NCBI GenBank assembly: GCA_947498455.1
Contig: CANMKK010000030.1
Span: 1-64,000, forward strand
DNA: 64,000 bases
Origin: an uncultured Aquimarina sp.
GTDB taxonomy: Bacteria > Bacteroidota > Bacteroidia > Flavobacteriales > Flavobacteriaceae
Reading direction: 5' to 3'
A program made the position numbers and the translations under genes. The stretch's first letter is position 1; each line of letters begins with the position of its first letter. Shown here in pieces: positions 17,933 through 26,967 of the stretch. The notes below the pieces were generated by a model, which saw only the letters and a list, made by a program, of their open reading frames with translations, did not search any database and was not told where the DNA came from.

Positions 17933-18931
17933 TCCTTTATAGGTATTTAGATCATACAATTTTTTTAAGGTAAATTCATCTTGCTTGCAGCTTGGTACAA
18001 GCCTACTTGATGTGAGGCGTTCTGCCAGATATTCCTGTTCAAACTGACCTGGAGTAGGTATAAAGAAAGCTTTTTTCTTTAATTTGGCTAGATCCATAAC
18101 TGTCGTGTACCCCGATCTGGATATGATAATAGTACTGCTATTGATTGTGTTTTCTAGTTCGACACCCGTTAAGTAGTTATGTACCGTTATATTGTTTTTT
18201 AAATACGTTTTATGAGTTTTCTCAATAACGCCTCGTACGAAAACAATTTTTTTATCACTTCGCTCGAATTCATGAAAGAGTTTTTCTTCTAACATGGTTC
18301 TCTGTGGTTCAGGACCAGAAAGTAGTACCATGATATCATATTTCTTAGGTAAATTTTGATACGTAAACCTACTTAATGGGCCTAAGTATGTTACGGGAAT
18401 ACTATTTTTTTTGGGATGCCCAAGTTCTCCACTAAGATTTGGTTCATCGGCCATATCCGGAACCCAGCAAACATCAAATTTTTTGATATATTTATTGTGG
18501 AGTTTGGTACTGATTGATGTTGTTTTTCCGCTAAGAACCGTTAGTTGGTGAGTTATAAAAACAGAAGGTACTTTTTTGCTACGTACCCCCATTCGATTGT
18601 CGGAAATAATACCATAATACTCATCGGATTTTAGGATTTTTTTGGTAGCTTTTTTTTCTGCTGTAATTGCCTGAGCAATTTTGGGGCTGTTAAGAAGCAT
18701 TTTTAATTTAAAGTTACTTCCTTTCTTTGAGTACTCTATATTATATGAAGGGAGTTCCTTTGTTTCTAATTCGGGAAACTCTTTTCTTAATAATGAAAGA
18801 GCTACTCCATCGGATGCAATAACAGGTTTAAAACCTTGGTGTTGTAGTGCGTTAATAATAGGTATACAACGAGTTGCGTGACCTAATCCCCAATTTAATG
18901 GTGCTATGAGAACTTTTTTACTCAAAATCAA
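17870..18931 (-). CDS. MurG-like (GT28-type) glycosyltransferase (353 aa)
   Basis: The N-terminal motif APLNWGLGHATRCIPII is the glycine-rich loop of GT-B enzymes of the MurG/monogalactosyldiacylglycerol-synthase type. The C-terminal half has LLSGPEPQR, the ISRSGYTTVMDLA nucleotide-sugar site and FIPTPGQFEQEYLA. It therefore probably transfers a sugar from a nucleotide donor to a lipid or cell-envelope acceptor; the substrate is unknown. No ATG is available: the frame opens with TTG just after an in-frame TAA, so TTG at 18931 (or the TTG two codons on) must be the start. Its 3' end overlaps phoR by 63 bp in convergent orientation. Confidence 0.8.
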   Translation of the reverse strand: MILSKKVLIAPLNWGLGHATRCIPIINALQHQGFKPVIASDGVALSLLRKEFPELETKELPSYNIEYSKKGSNFKLKMLLNSPKIAQAITAEKKATKKILKSDEYYGIISDNRMGVRSKKVPSVFITHQLTVLSGKTTSISTKLHNKYIKKFDVCWVPDMADEPNLSGELGHPKKNSIPVTYLGPLSRFTYQNLPKKYDIMVLLSGPEPQRTMLEEKLFHEFERSDKKIVFVRGVIEKTHKTYLKNNITVHNYLTGVELENTINSSTIIISRSGYTTVMDLAKLKKKAFFIPTPGQFEQEYLAERLTSSRLVPSCKQDEFTLKKLYDLNTYKGLSCFSTDIDYRELFHFFHSK

Positions 18932-18964
18932 TTAATTTAATCCACATAGTGGCGTTTAATTCTC

Positions 18965-19035
18965 CGAGGCTAACCTCGAAATTCAAAAATTTTGTACCAG
19001 CTTACTACCTCGTGGACTTGCCTCAAGATAGTTGG
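18965..19035. repeat. Small palindromes in intergenic region
   Basis: CGAGG-CTAA-CCTCG (18965-18978) is a perfect short hairpin. A second imperfect one, CTACCTCG...CAAGATAG, lies at about 19005-19031. The C/G-rich words stand out from the AT-rich surroundings and look like remnants of an intergenic repeat. No second copy is in the window. Confidence 0.4.
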
Positions 19036-19140
19036 TTATAATTAGTGATCTAAAGGTAGATCCGCTTTAATTTTAAAATTAATAGTATTCTTCTAAGCAT
19101 ATATTTCCTTAATTTTACCAAAAAATTATCTTTTTGTAGT

Positions 19141-19184
19141 ATTAGTTAACATTCAGGGATTATTCTTTCTAAATGTTAACTAAT
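19141..19184. promoter_or_regulatory. Perfect 13-bp inverted repeat upstream of trmB
   Basis: ATTAGTTAACATT (19141-19153) and AATGTTAACTAAT (19172-19184) are exact reverse complements with an 18-bp spacer. The dyad lies 94 bp upstream of the GTG start. It could be an operator or an RNA hairpin; no T-run follows directly. Confidence 0.6.
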
Positions 19185-19277
19185 AAAGTAACCTTTTTAT
19201 GTATAATGCTTTACGTCGCGTGAAAATTGTTGTAGAAAGATAAAGAGTTGTAGTAATTAAAGAAGAATTAGGAATCC

Positions 19278-19952
19278 GTGGGAAGTAAGAATAAATTAAA
19301 ACGCTTTAACGAAAATAAAACTTTTCAGAATGTAATAGAACCTACAAGAGATGAAGTGTTAAATAATTCATTGGGTTATAAGGGAGAATGGAGAGAAAAG
19401 TTCTTTAAGAACCAAAATCCAATCGTTTTGGAGCTTGGATGTGGTAAAGGGGAATATACTGTAGGTTTAGCAGAAAAATTTCCTGAAAAAAACTTTATAG
19501 GAATAGATATCAAAGGAGCGCGTTTCTGGAGAGGAGCTAAAACGGCATTAGAAAATAATATGCAGAATGTTTGTTTTATACGAACTCAGATAGAATTAGT
19601 GGATCATATATTTGATACGGCCGAAATTGATGAAATATGGATCACATTTCCTGATCCACAGATAAAATACAAAAGAACCAAGCATAGAATGACCAATCAT
19701 GAATTCTTGCAGCGTTATAAGAAAATCCTAAAAACCGAAGGATTAATGCACCTTAAGACGGATAGTGAATTTATGCATGGATATACTTTAGGGTTGTTAC
19801 ACGGAGAAGGGCATGAAGTATTATATGCGAATCATAATGTATACCATCAGGAAGGTTCGCCAGAGGTTGTTACAGCGATTCAAACTTTTTATGAAAAACA
19901 ATATCTAGAAAAAAATAAACCTATAACTTACATTCAGTTTAAAATTAAATAA
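19278..19952 (+). CDS. trmB: tRNA (guanine-N7-)-methyltransferase (224 aa)
   Basis: The SAM-binding motif I is LELGCGKGEYTVGLA (about residues 54-68), followed by FIGIDIKGARFW, and the family signature WITFPDPQIKYKRTKHRMT is present. These identify the enzyme that methylates G46 of the tRNA variable loop. Length is normal. The start is GTG, fixed by an in-frame TAG three codons upstream. The exporter gene begins 13 bp after its stop, and the next gene overlaps that one, so the three genes probably form an operon. Confidence 0.93.
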   Translation: MGSKNKLKRFNENKTFQNVIEPTRDEVLNNSLGYKGEWREKFFKNQNPIVLELGCGKGEYTVGLAEKFPEKNFIGIDIKGARFWRGAKTALENNMQNVCFIRTQIELVDHIFDTAEIDEIWITFPDPQIKYKRTKHRMTNHEFLQRYKKILKTEGLMHLKTDSEFMHGYTLGLLHGEGHEVLYANHNVYHQEGSPEVVTAIQTFYEKQYLEKNKPITYIQFKIK

Positions 19953-19965
19953 ACTAATCACCGAT

Positions 19966-20595
19966 TTGGAAACCATTAAACTTTTTCTGGTTACTTTTTT
20001 TGCATCATTAGCTGGAGTAATACCTCCAGGTTTGGTTAATATGACCGTAGCCCGGACATGTTTAGAAAAAGGAAAAAAGAACGGAATTTTGGTTGCGATT
20101 GGCGCATCGATAATTGTTTTTTTTCAGGGTTTAATAGCAATATTACTGGCAAAATATATTTTTTTTAACCCATTTGTAAAAAATATTTTATTGCGCACAG
20201 GGGCTGTTATTTTTTTATTATTAGCAATCTATTTTTTTGTAAAAGCGAAGCGAAACACGACTAAAATTAAAGTGTACCCTAATGATGATACGCGCAGTTT
20301 TTTTAAAGGAGTGGCCGTATCTTTAATTAATGTATTACCTATACCATATTTTTGTACAATAGCTGCCGCAATGAGTGTAAGTGGTAAGTTGGAGTATGAT
20401 GCGATTAGAATTGTGGTGTTTGCGATAGCAGCAGGTTTAGGGACATTTATAACATTGTACTTTTATGTGTTTTCTTTTTTGAAAATAGAAAAGAAAACTG
20501 CATCAATTACTAAATATACCAACTATTTTATGGGAATACTTATGCTGATTTTGGTAATAATAACCCTTGCAAGAATAATATATACATGGGAGTAA
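19966..20595 (+). CDS. LysE-family membrane exporter (209 aa)
   Basis: About six hydrophobic segments are visible, with the family-like start TFFASLAGVIPPGLVNMTVA. The motif ends in conserved prolines and a small-residue helix, as in amino-acid exporters of the LysE/RhtB group. The exported substrate cannot be told. The start is TTG. Its end overlaps the next start (ATG at 20586) by 10 bp, so the two are translationally coupled. Confidence 0.75.
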   Translation: METIKLFLVTFFASLAGVIPPGLVNMTVARTCLEKGKKNGILVAIGASIIVFFQGLIAILLAKYIFFNPFVKNILLRTGAVIFLLLAIYFFVKAKRNTTKIKVYPNDDTRSFFKGVAVSLINVLPIPYFCTIAAAMSVSGKLEYDAIRIVVFAIAAGLGTFITLYFYVFSFLKIEKKTASITKYTNYFMGILMLILVIITLARIIYTWE

Positions 20596-20942
20596 AAGAC
20601 AATAATAGTTCTGGATCTGATCCAAACTTTTTTGACAAAGTATACGAGGTGGCAAAGTTGATACCTTACGGAAGAGTTACTTCGTATGGCGCAATTGCAA
20701 AATACCTTGGAGCAGCTAGAAGCGCAAGAATGGTAGGTTGGGCTATGAATGGCTCAGGAAAACAGGAAGATGTTCCAGCACATCGTGTAGTGAATCGAAA
20801 AGGGATTTTAACTGGAAAACATCATTTCGATGGTACAAACCTAATGCAACAATTGTTAGAAAACGAAGGAATTGAAGTTATTGATAATCAGATACAGGAT
20901 TTAGAAAAGTTATTTTGGGATCCTATGAAAGAGTTACAATAA
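20586..20942 (+). CDS. Alkyltransferase-like (ATL) DNA-binding protein, MGMT family (118 aa)
   Basis: The protein is the single DNA-binding domain of O6-alkylguanine-DNA methyltransferases: YEVAKLIPYGRVTSYGAIAKYLG, then ARMVGWAMNG (arginine finger region) and PAHRVVNRKG. The active-site motif is PAHRV instead of PCHRV, so the acceptor cysteine is replaced by Ala. Such ATL proteins bind alkylated guanine and flag it for nucleotide excision repair but cannot remove the alkyl group. It overlaps the LysE-type gene by 10 bp; a functional link between them is not obvious. Confidence 0.88.
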   Translation: MGVKDNNSSGSDPNFFDKVYEVAKLIPYGRVTSYGAIAKYLGAARSARMVGWAMNGSGKQEDVPAHRVVNRKGILTGKHHFDGTNLMQQLLENEGIEVIDNQIQDLEKLFWDPMKELQ

Positions 20943-21025
20943 ATAATTTGATTTAATTTCAGGCGTTTTCTCAATCATATTTTCTAATTTTTGAAAAATT
21001 TACAAATAATAGTAAAAAAAATAGC

Positions 21026-21868
21026 TTAAAGAAAAATTCCCATACCTATAGAGAAGGTTGAAAAGTTAACATCTCCAATAGAAAAAGACTCGTATCCGCC
21101 AGATAATTTAAATTGGTTAATATGATAGTTCAATAAAGCATTAAACTTAGTTGAAGTATTATAATTAAAAGAAGATTGATTAAAATTAGCCTCGATACTC
21201 ATAGGTTTGGCAAAGAAATATTCTGCACCCAGTCCATATGTAAACCCTAATTCTTTTACTTCTCCAGCAATATAAGAAGCACCTATTCCCCAATATGCAT
21301 TAAATCTTTCGGTACGAATTCTGTGATATTTTGCCAGTATAGTAAATACAGCCAAAGAGTTGTCTCCAAAAAAGGTATTGCGTTCCCACAATTGTAGATA
21401 ATCAGCCTCGAGACTCATTCGTTTAAAAAATCGAAGCTCGGCAGTGAGATGATTTCCGTACAGTTTGCTATTTTCTACAATGAAGTTGTTCCTAAAGGTT
21501 GTAGAAAGTAATTGAGTATCCTGCCCCCATTCATACGAATAGTTCCCCTTTTTGGAATTAAAATATGGGTGTTTGGTTATAAAAGCAGTGCTTCCTGCTC
21601 TTTCTCTTTCTGCAGGCGTTTCTACAAGTGTATAGTAGGTAACATATAACCCCACTTCGACTAAGAGTCTTCCAAAGGCTAAAAAAAGAGGATTGTCATT
21701 TTCGGAATAACTGTTGTAACTTCCTGATGAATTGGAAGAATTATCATCCCAATTGATTTGCTCAATCGATTTTTTTAAACTTTCCTCTGCTTTATTGAGT
21801 TTACCTTGGCAAAAGCTATATTGAAAAAGAAGCAAAAATATAAAAAAGCAAAAAGGCGATTGTTTCAT
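21026..21868 (-). CDS. Putative outer membrane beta-barrel protein (280 aa)
   Basis: A signal peptide (residues 1-20, ending SFCQ) is followed by a Ser/Asn-rich linker (about 40-60). The rest alternates short hydrophobic beta strands and glycines, for example LTAELRFFKRMSLEADYLQLW and INQFKLSGGYESF, and ends FSIGMGIFL. This fits a small outer-membrane barrel of the kind common in Flavobacteriaceae. No family name can be given. It is convergent with the ATL gene and divergent from mrp. Confidence 0.65.
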   Translation of the reverse strand: MKQSPFCFFIFLLLFQYSFCQGKLNKAEESLKKSIEQINWDDNSSNSSGSYNSYSENDNPLFLAFGRLLVEVGLYVTYYTLVETPAERERAGSTAFITKHPYFNSKKGNYSYEWGQDTQLLSTTFRNNFIVENSKLYGNHLTAELRFFKRMSLEADYLQLWERNTFFGDNSLAVFTILAKYHRIRTERFNAYWGIGASYIAGEVKELGFTYGLGAEYFFAKPMSIEANFNQSSFNYNTSTKFNALLNYHINQFKLSGGYESFSIGDVNFSTFSIGMGIFL

Positions 21869-22012
21869 TTGGTTAATTAGATTAGTGAATACATTTCAAC
21901 AAATGCTAATTCACATAAATCATGCCATAGTTTTCAAAAGTTGATATTGGTAATAATAATAGGTGGATAAAGTATTTCAATTTAGGAGCTTTATAATCTT
22001 AACTTTTCAAAG

Positions 22013-22020
22013 TATCTTTG
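22013..22020 (+). promoter_or_regulatory. Candidate -7 promoter element of mrp
   Basis: TATCTTTG matches TAnnTTTG and lies 52 bp upstream of the start codon. No clean TTG is seen at the -33 distance. Confidence 0.4.
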
Positions 22021-22071
22021 CAATCAAATTAAGGTCTATACGACTTAGTAAGTAGGAAAAAGGAAACACGC

Positions 22072-23211
22072 ATGAAATTAAATAAATCGGATATATTAAA
22101 AGCATTAGAAACCATCACCGTAGCAGGAGAAGGAAAGAATATGGTGGAGAGTGGTGCTGTACGAAATGTTATAACCTTTGGTGATGAAGTGGTTGTAGAT
22201 ATAGTGTTGTCTACTCCGGCATTACATATCCGAAAACGAGCAGAGGTAGATGTGATGAAAGCAATTCATGAACATGTGTATGAAAAAGCAAAAGTAAAGG
22301 TCAATAGTAAAGTAGAAACTCCTGAAAAAGAAGCTCCTAAAAATGAAATTAAAGGAAAGCAAATACCGGGAATAAAAAATATAATTGCTGTTGCTTCTGG
22401 TAAAGGGGGTGTTGGTAAGTCTACAGTAACATCTAATTTGGCAGTAACTTTGGCTAAAATGGGATTCAAAGTAGGATTACTCGATGCTGATATATACGGT
22501 CCATCTGCTCCTATAATGTTTGATGTAGAAAGAGAAAGGCCTCTTTCTGTGAAGGTAGGAGATAAGTCCAAAATGAAACCTATAGAAAATTATGGTGTAA
22601 AAATATTATCTATTGGTTTTTTTACACAACCTAATCAGGCGGTAGTTTGGAGAGGACCAATGGCGGCAAAGGCACTAAATCAAATGATTTTTGATGCCGC
22701 CTGGGGTGAACTGGATTTTATGCTTATTGATTTACCTCCGGGAACAGGAGATATCCATTTATCGATTATGCAATCGTTACCAATCACCGGAGCGGTTGTG
22801 GTAAGCACACCTCAGAATGTAGCATTAGCAGATGCCAGAAAAGGAGTAGCAATGTTCCAGCAAGAAAGTATTAATGTTCCGGTATTAGGGATCATAGAAA
22901 ATATGGCCTATTTTACTCCAGAAGAGCTTCCTAACAATAAATATTATATCTTTGGTAAAGAAGGAGCTAAGAACTTGGCGGAGGATATAGAGGTACCATT
23001 TTTAGGAGAAATACCATTGGTGCAGAGTATTCGAGAAGCAGGGGATGTAGGGAGACCAGCAGCTTTGCAAACGGCAACTCCTGTAGAGAAAGCATTTGAA
23101 GAGTTGACCAAAAAAGTAGTGCAAGAAGTAGTGGGTAGAAACGAAAATTTACCACCAACCGAAGCAATTAAGATAACAACAATGGCAGGATGTTCTGCTG
23201 TAAAAAAATAA
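22072..23211 (+). CDS. Mrp/ApbC-family iron-sulfur cluster carrier ATPase (379 aa)
   Basis: An N-terminal MIP18/DUF59-like domain (about 1-80) precedes a P-loop ATPase domain. That domain has the deviant Walker A GKGGVGKST (residues 110-118), LLDADIYGPS, and DLPPGTGD as Walker B. Proteins of this family bind and hand over Fe-S clusters to target enzymes. The usual C-terminal CxxC is not seen; Cys374 in MAGCSA near the end is the only late Cys. It lies 3 bp upstream of the NifU-type gene, so the pair works in one operon on Fe-S assembly or delivery. Confidence 0.92.
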   Translation: MKLNKSDILKALETITVAGEGKNMVESGAVRNVITFGDEVVVDIVLSTPALHIRKRAEVDVMKAIHEHVYEKAKVKVNSKVETPEKEAPKNEIKGKQIPGIKNIIAVASGKGGVGKSTVTSNLAVTLAKMGFKVGLLDADIYGPSAPIMFDVERERPLSVKVGDKSKMKPIENYGVKILSIGFFTQPNQAVVWRGPMAAKALNQMIFDAAWGELDFMLIDLPPGTGDIHLSIMQSLPITGAVVVSTPQNVALADARKGVAMFQQESINVPVLGIIENMAYFTPEELPNNKYYIFGKEGAKNLAEDIEVPFLGEIPLVQSIREAGDVGRPAALQTATPVEKAFEELTKKVVQEVVGRNENLPPTEAIKITTMAGCSAVKK

Positions 23212-23214
23212 AAG

Positions 23215-23466
23215 ATGACATCTGAAGAGTTAAGAGTAAATGTAGAGAAGGCCCTTGCAGAAATCCGACCATTTTTAGAAAGTGATGGAGGGAATATTTC
23301 TTTAGTTGGGATAGAGGATGATGTACGAGTAAAAGTACAGCTAGAAGGTGCGTGTGTAGGATGTAGTGTAAATCAAATGACTTTAAAGTCTGGAGTAGAA
23401 ATGACCATCAAAAAATATGCTCCGCAGATTGAAGAAGTTGTGAATGTAGAACCATCTATTCAGTAA
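23215..23466 (+). CDS. NifU C-terminal-domain Fe-S scaffold (83 aa)
   Basis: The whole protein is one Nfu domain: IRPFLESDGGNISLV followed by CVGCSVNQMTLKSGVE, with the cluster-binding Cys47 and Cys50. It is a late carrier of Fe-S clusters, matching its neighbour Mrp/ApbC 3 bp upstream. The final 11 bp overlap the convergent phosphoesterase gene. Confidence 0.92.
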   Translation: MTSEELRVNVEKALAEIRPFLESDGGNISLVGIEDDVRVKVQLEGACVGCSVNQMTLKSGVEMTIKKYAPQIEEVVNVEPSIQ

Positions 23467-24352
23467 TAAATTCAGTTAGTTTTTGTGGTCCTTCTAATGG
23501 TACTCTAATGATTTTTAGAGTTCCTCCTTCTGTGGTCGCAATTTGCCATTTGATAAGGGTGATGCTTCCGTTTTCAATTTCTATTCCGGTAATAGATCTG
23601 GGATGGACACAACTACCATCATTAAACAAGGCTAATTCACCAGCTTCAGGAAATCTTGGCCTGTGCGTATGCCCAATAATGGTAAATTGGTTTTTATTTT
23701 TGGCAATCCATTTTTTGATTCTCCGTTCTACCTTTATGGTTTCCTTGTAGTTTTTTGCTGGACTTGTAGGATCTGCAATACCAACTACCTGAAGAGGTTT
23801 CCATAGCACACGAACTAAAAACCGATTGATTCTCCACCCCACATAGTTCATGAAATCTGCTTGATGTCCGTGCAATAAAAATATATTTTGTTTTGTATCT
23901 TGATGCTTCAGAATAATAGCTTCATGGTATTGAATATCAGGAAATAGAGGGGTATCTGTATCCGTTTTTGTGTCAAAATAAGTGCTTAAGTGTTTTTTTA
24001 CATATTTTGGATCGCGATACACCATATCGTGATTACCCCAAATCATTTCTAACCTGTTTTTTTTATAAAACTTTTGTAGTAGCTCATATACATTTTTATG
24101 AGCTTTAAGGATAATATCAAAGTTCAGGTTCTCCCATAGTTCATCTCCATCACCTAATTCACAATACGTATAACCCTCATTATAATAATACTGAAGTGCA
24201 TGGAAATAAGTATTGCGATTATTAGCAAAATCATCAGCAAAACTGTTGTCCCCTCTATGACAATCACTAAATAAGATAAATTTAGACGTATCGTCAAAGG
24301 AAATAATTCTGGCATTTTTAAAAGCACGATCCAAACGAGATTGCGAGGACAT
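23456..24352 (-). CDS. Calcineurin-like metallophosphoesterase (298 aa)
   Basis: The two-metal motif set is complete: FSDCHRGD (about 29-36), GDGDELW, WGNHD, LLHGHQAD and IGHTHRPRF. There is no signal peptide. A hydrophobic and basic stretch around residues 170-190 may touch the membrane. The layout is close to UDP-2,3-diacylglucosamine hydrolases (LpxH-like), but the assignment to lipid A synthesis is uncertain. The 3' end overlaps the NifU-type gene by 11 bp. Confidence 0.8.
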   Translation of the reverse strand: MSSQSRLDRAFKNARIISFDDTSKFILFSDCHRGDNSFADDFANNRNTYFHALQYYYNEGYTYCELGDGDELWENLNFDIILKAHKNVYELLQKFYKKNRLEMIWGNHDMVYRDPKYVKKHLSTYFDTKTDTDTPLFPDIQYHEAIILKHQDTKQNIFLLHGHQADFMNYVGWRINRFLVRVLWKPLQVVGIADPTSPAKNYKETIKVERRIKKWIAKNKNQFTIIGHTHRPRFPEAGELALFNDGSCVHPRSITGIEIENGSITLIKWQIATTEGGTLKIIRVPLEGPQKLTEFITE

Positions 24353-24550
24353 ATAAATTACCTTTTTTGTAAATATACAATACTAAGTTTTTATATGTAT
24401 AGTGCGAAATAAAAAGATTGAATATCTGTTTTTTGCAATAATTTTATTTTCATGTTGAGCAGAATCAGGTTCAGTGTGATAGAATCTTATAATTATTTAA
24501 GAGATTGCTTATGAGTAGTAATCTTATTTTTAAAATACTAAATACTGGTT

Positions 24551-24716
24551 TTATACCATTTTGATTATAAAACATTTCAGATAAAACGAAGTTGCTTTTT
24601 TGATTTATGCCACTATGATTATTTTTCATAGCCTTAGCTATGGGAAATATGATTAAGAAAATCAAACGAAAAATGAACAAGATTTAACGAGAAGTATTAT
24701 GGTTAAATTGGTATTA
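24551..24716 (-). repeat. MITE-like element, copy 2 (166 bp, inverted)
   Basis: The reverse complement matches 12343-12508 and 58237-58396. Examples are GCCACTATGATTATTTTTCA, GCCTTAGCTATGGGAAA and CGAAAAATGAACAAG on the plus strand. It ends GGTTAAATTGGTATTATA. It lies between two minus-strand genes and fills much of a 420-bp gene-free stretch. Confidence 0.8.
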
Positions 24717-24774
24717 TAACTTAATCTAGTTTTTTGAAGTGATGATCTTTAATCTTTGCCAGACACTAATGATT

Positions 24775-25209
24775 TTAAACTTGTTCATTAAATATGGTTC
24801 TCTTACTGAGGTGAAAATTACTTAAAAGCATTAAAAAAGCAACAATATATATCCACCAAGTCTGACTGTAATCTAAATAATAGGCGGTTAGAAGGAGTGT
24901 AAGTCCCGATATATATAACAAAATATTGATCCAGGATTTATTCTTATAATGTTTCCACATTAAAAAAATACTGCCTATCAGAAATACGCAAAGAATGATA
25001 TATTTCCATTTAGAATTATATTCCAGATGTTCCAGACCTATGTAGCTAAATAGCGAAGCATATGCAGCCCAGCAGAAGGCACATTTTGGGAATAAAAAAA
25101 ACACAACAGCCGAGATTATATTTAAAGCACTCATTTTTTTTGTGCTATGATCACCTTGAGGTTTGGAATTAGAATTACAAGAGCAAGATTCTTTAGTAAA
25201 TATTTTCAT
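24775..25209 (-). CDS. MerC-like small membrane protein (144 aa)
   Basis: A short Cys-containing N-terminus (ESCSCNSNSKP) precedes four hydrophobic segments (about residues 28-50, 62-80, 90-110, 114-132). The first membrane segment holds FPKCAFCWAAYASL, a C-x-x-C pair placed as in MerC-type metal transport proteins. The protein could move or bind a soft metal such as copper, which would suit the tyrosinase encoded upstream in the same direction. The gene lies 91 bp after the haem-c lipoprotein, so membership of that operon is likely but not certain. Confidence 0.6.
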   Translation of the reverse strand: MKIFTKESCSCNSNSKPQGDHSTKKMSALNIISAVVFFLFPKCAFCWAAYASLFSYIGLEHLEYNSKWKYIILCVFLIGSIFLMWKHYKNKSWINILLYISGLTLLLTAYYLDYSQTWWIYIVAFLMLLSNFHLSKRTIFNEQV

Positions 25210-25300
25210 GTGCTGTTGTGTTTAAATTTATTCTTAGTAAAGGCAAAAAGAGTGTGAAACCACACCGCGAACCCTAACCATTTGTTTTTGGTAGCTTACA

Positions 25301-26953
25301 TTATTTTGTTGGCTTAGGAATTCCTTTTTCCCATTGTGCTTTTTGCAGTAACCAGCTAAAATCTCCTGTTAATTGTACGCCAGTATTAAATGTTACGATA
25401 CCATTTTTTATAGCATAAGAATTGTAGATTCCGGCACTAGAGTGACAACCCATACAGCTTTCCGTACCAAATATGGAAACATTGGTTTGGTAATTGGCAT
25501 TTTCAATGAGATTTGCAGCATCCTGATTTCCTTTTTGGAAAAAGGTTTCCATAGTAATATTTGTTAATAAGTCAAGATTAGGATGCCCACCAGGCTTATT
25601 GACTACAGATTCAGGAATTTTATAATTACTCTTTTTATTTGGTCCAGGTGGTACGTTTTGATCAAGTGGATACTGTGTGTCAATCAATTGATAATATTGC
25701 CATACACTTTTTTGTTGTTTCAAGTATTGTTGCATTTTTTCATTAATGCGCTGTACTCGGATAGGAATATCTACCATACGTTTAGCCTGTGTTTTCATAA
25801 CATCACTTTCTGCGTAATACTTGGTTTTAGTAGAATCTTTTCCTTTTCCATTGGATACTGAAACAAGCCAATAATTGCCGTGTGAATCTGTTTCGTGTTT
25901 ATAGCTAGCTGCATTGGTAACATCAATATTTACAGGGCATATTTCGCAATTAGGATCTGTTAATGATGGAGGTATAACAACGGTTTCTCCATTTTTTTCA
26001 ATAACATTTTGATCTAAATTGTCTATATGCTCAAAGGTAGACCACACCCATTGTTTACCTGTTGGTGTTTTTTGACTGATATGGAAACCAATCATTCCCA
26101 AGTCTTTTTTGACTAATGTAGAGTCTGGACCAATAATATACCCTTCTTCTCTATAGTAACGATCTTTAATATCAGAATCTTCTAGTATTTTCCAAGCAAA
26201 TTTGATTTCGACCGCTCCTAACTCATTTTTTTCGTAATCACCTTTTGGAAAATTAGCTTCACTATTGTTTTTGGAAAATTTGAGTTGCCCGTTTATATTG
26301 TATAACGTACTGTCTACTACGTAATCAAATTCTTCTTTGTTCATTAATACTTCGTAGACTACTACATTACCATTTTGATCAAAAAGTTTTCCTGCAAATG
26401 CTTGATCCACTTCATCTGCAATATCAAAGTTTGAAGCATGTGTTGGTGTATGAGAGGAGAGTACAACTCTAGCATCAGAATCATTGAGAATAGTACTAGA
26501 TAAGCCTAATCCTGATGCACTTCGGGGGCTTCCCCAAGGAGCAGGTTTTTTTCCATCGGCACGGTATACCTGGAAAGCTTCTTTCCATCCTAACCAGGTG
26601 GGATCACCATTATCTGTAAACTTAGTAGCAGGATTACCTTGATTATCTCTTGGCCACATTATAGCAATAAAAGCTTGCCAACTATACTCATTGAATTTTT
26701 CGTTTAATTTGTAGATATTCCCGGCTTTCTTTAATTTATTTTGCAAATTAGGACTTACATCAACAGGGATATCAGGAGAAAGTTTTACTGGAGCAGGGAT
26801 TTCTGTGTATTCATTCGTGTTAACTACTGCAACAGCCTCGTTATCCACAGTAACCTTATCATTACAGGATGATACTAATATGATACTGGTTAGCAACAAA
26901 AATATTTTGAAGGGTATGTTGTATAATAATGAAGAATGTCTAGTGTGTTTCAT
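25301..26953 (-). CDS. Haem-c-binding lipoprotein (550 aa)
   Basis: A lipoprotein signal ends in LVSSC (Cys30). The long middle part has many short charged loops and Trp residues (NEYSWQAFIAIMWPRD, DPTWLGWKEAFQVYR) and no family I can name. Near the C-terminus a single c-type haem motif CMGCH is present (Cys500, Cys503, His504). A second CxxC (CEIC, about residue 338) lacks the His. It probably sits on the periplasmic side and passes electrons. Its place 14 bp after the flavoprotein gene suggests it re-oxidises, or is reduced by, a member of the LodA/tyrosinase operon. Confidence 0.75.
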   Translation of the reverse strand: MKHTRHSSLLYNIPFKIFLLLTSIILVSSCNDKVTVDNEAVAVVNTNEYTEIPAPVKLSPDIPVDVSPNLQNKLKKAGNIYKLNEKFNEYSWQAFIAIMWPRDNQGNPATKFTDNGDPTWLGWKEAFQVYRADGKKPAPWGSPRSASGLGLSSTILNDSDARVVLSSHTPTHASNFDIADEVDQAFAGKLFDQNGNVVVYEVLMNKEEFDYVVDSTLYNINGQLKFSKNNSEANFPKGDYEKNELGAVEIKFAWKILEDSDIKDRYYREEGYIIGPDSTLVKKDLGMIGFHISQKTPTGKQWVWSTFEHIDNLDQNVIEKNGETVVIPPSLTDPNCEICPVNIDVTNAASYKHETDSHGNYWLVSVSNGKGKDSTKTKYYAESDVMKTQAKRMVDIPIRVQRINEKMQQYLKQQKSVWQYYQLIDTQYPLDQNVPPGPNKKSNYKIPESVVNKPGGHPNLDLLTNITMETFFQKGNQDAANLIENANYQTNVSIFGTESCMGCHSSAGIYNSYAIKNGIVTFNTGVQLTGDFSWLLQKAQWEKGIPKPTK

Positions 26954-26967
26954 AGTTTATGGTATAA

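Noticed and set aside
24471..24680. Open frame of 69 codons on the minus strand
   Set aside because: It lies mostly within MITE-like copy 2 and has no parallel frame preserved in the other copies.
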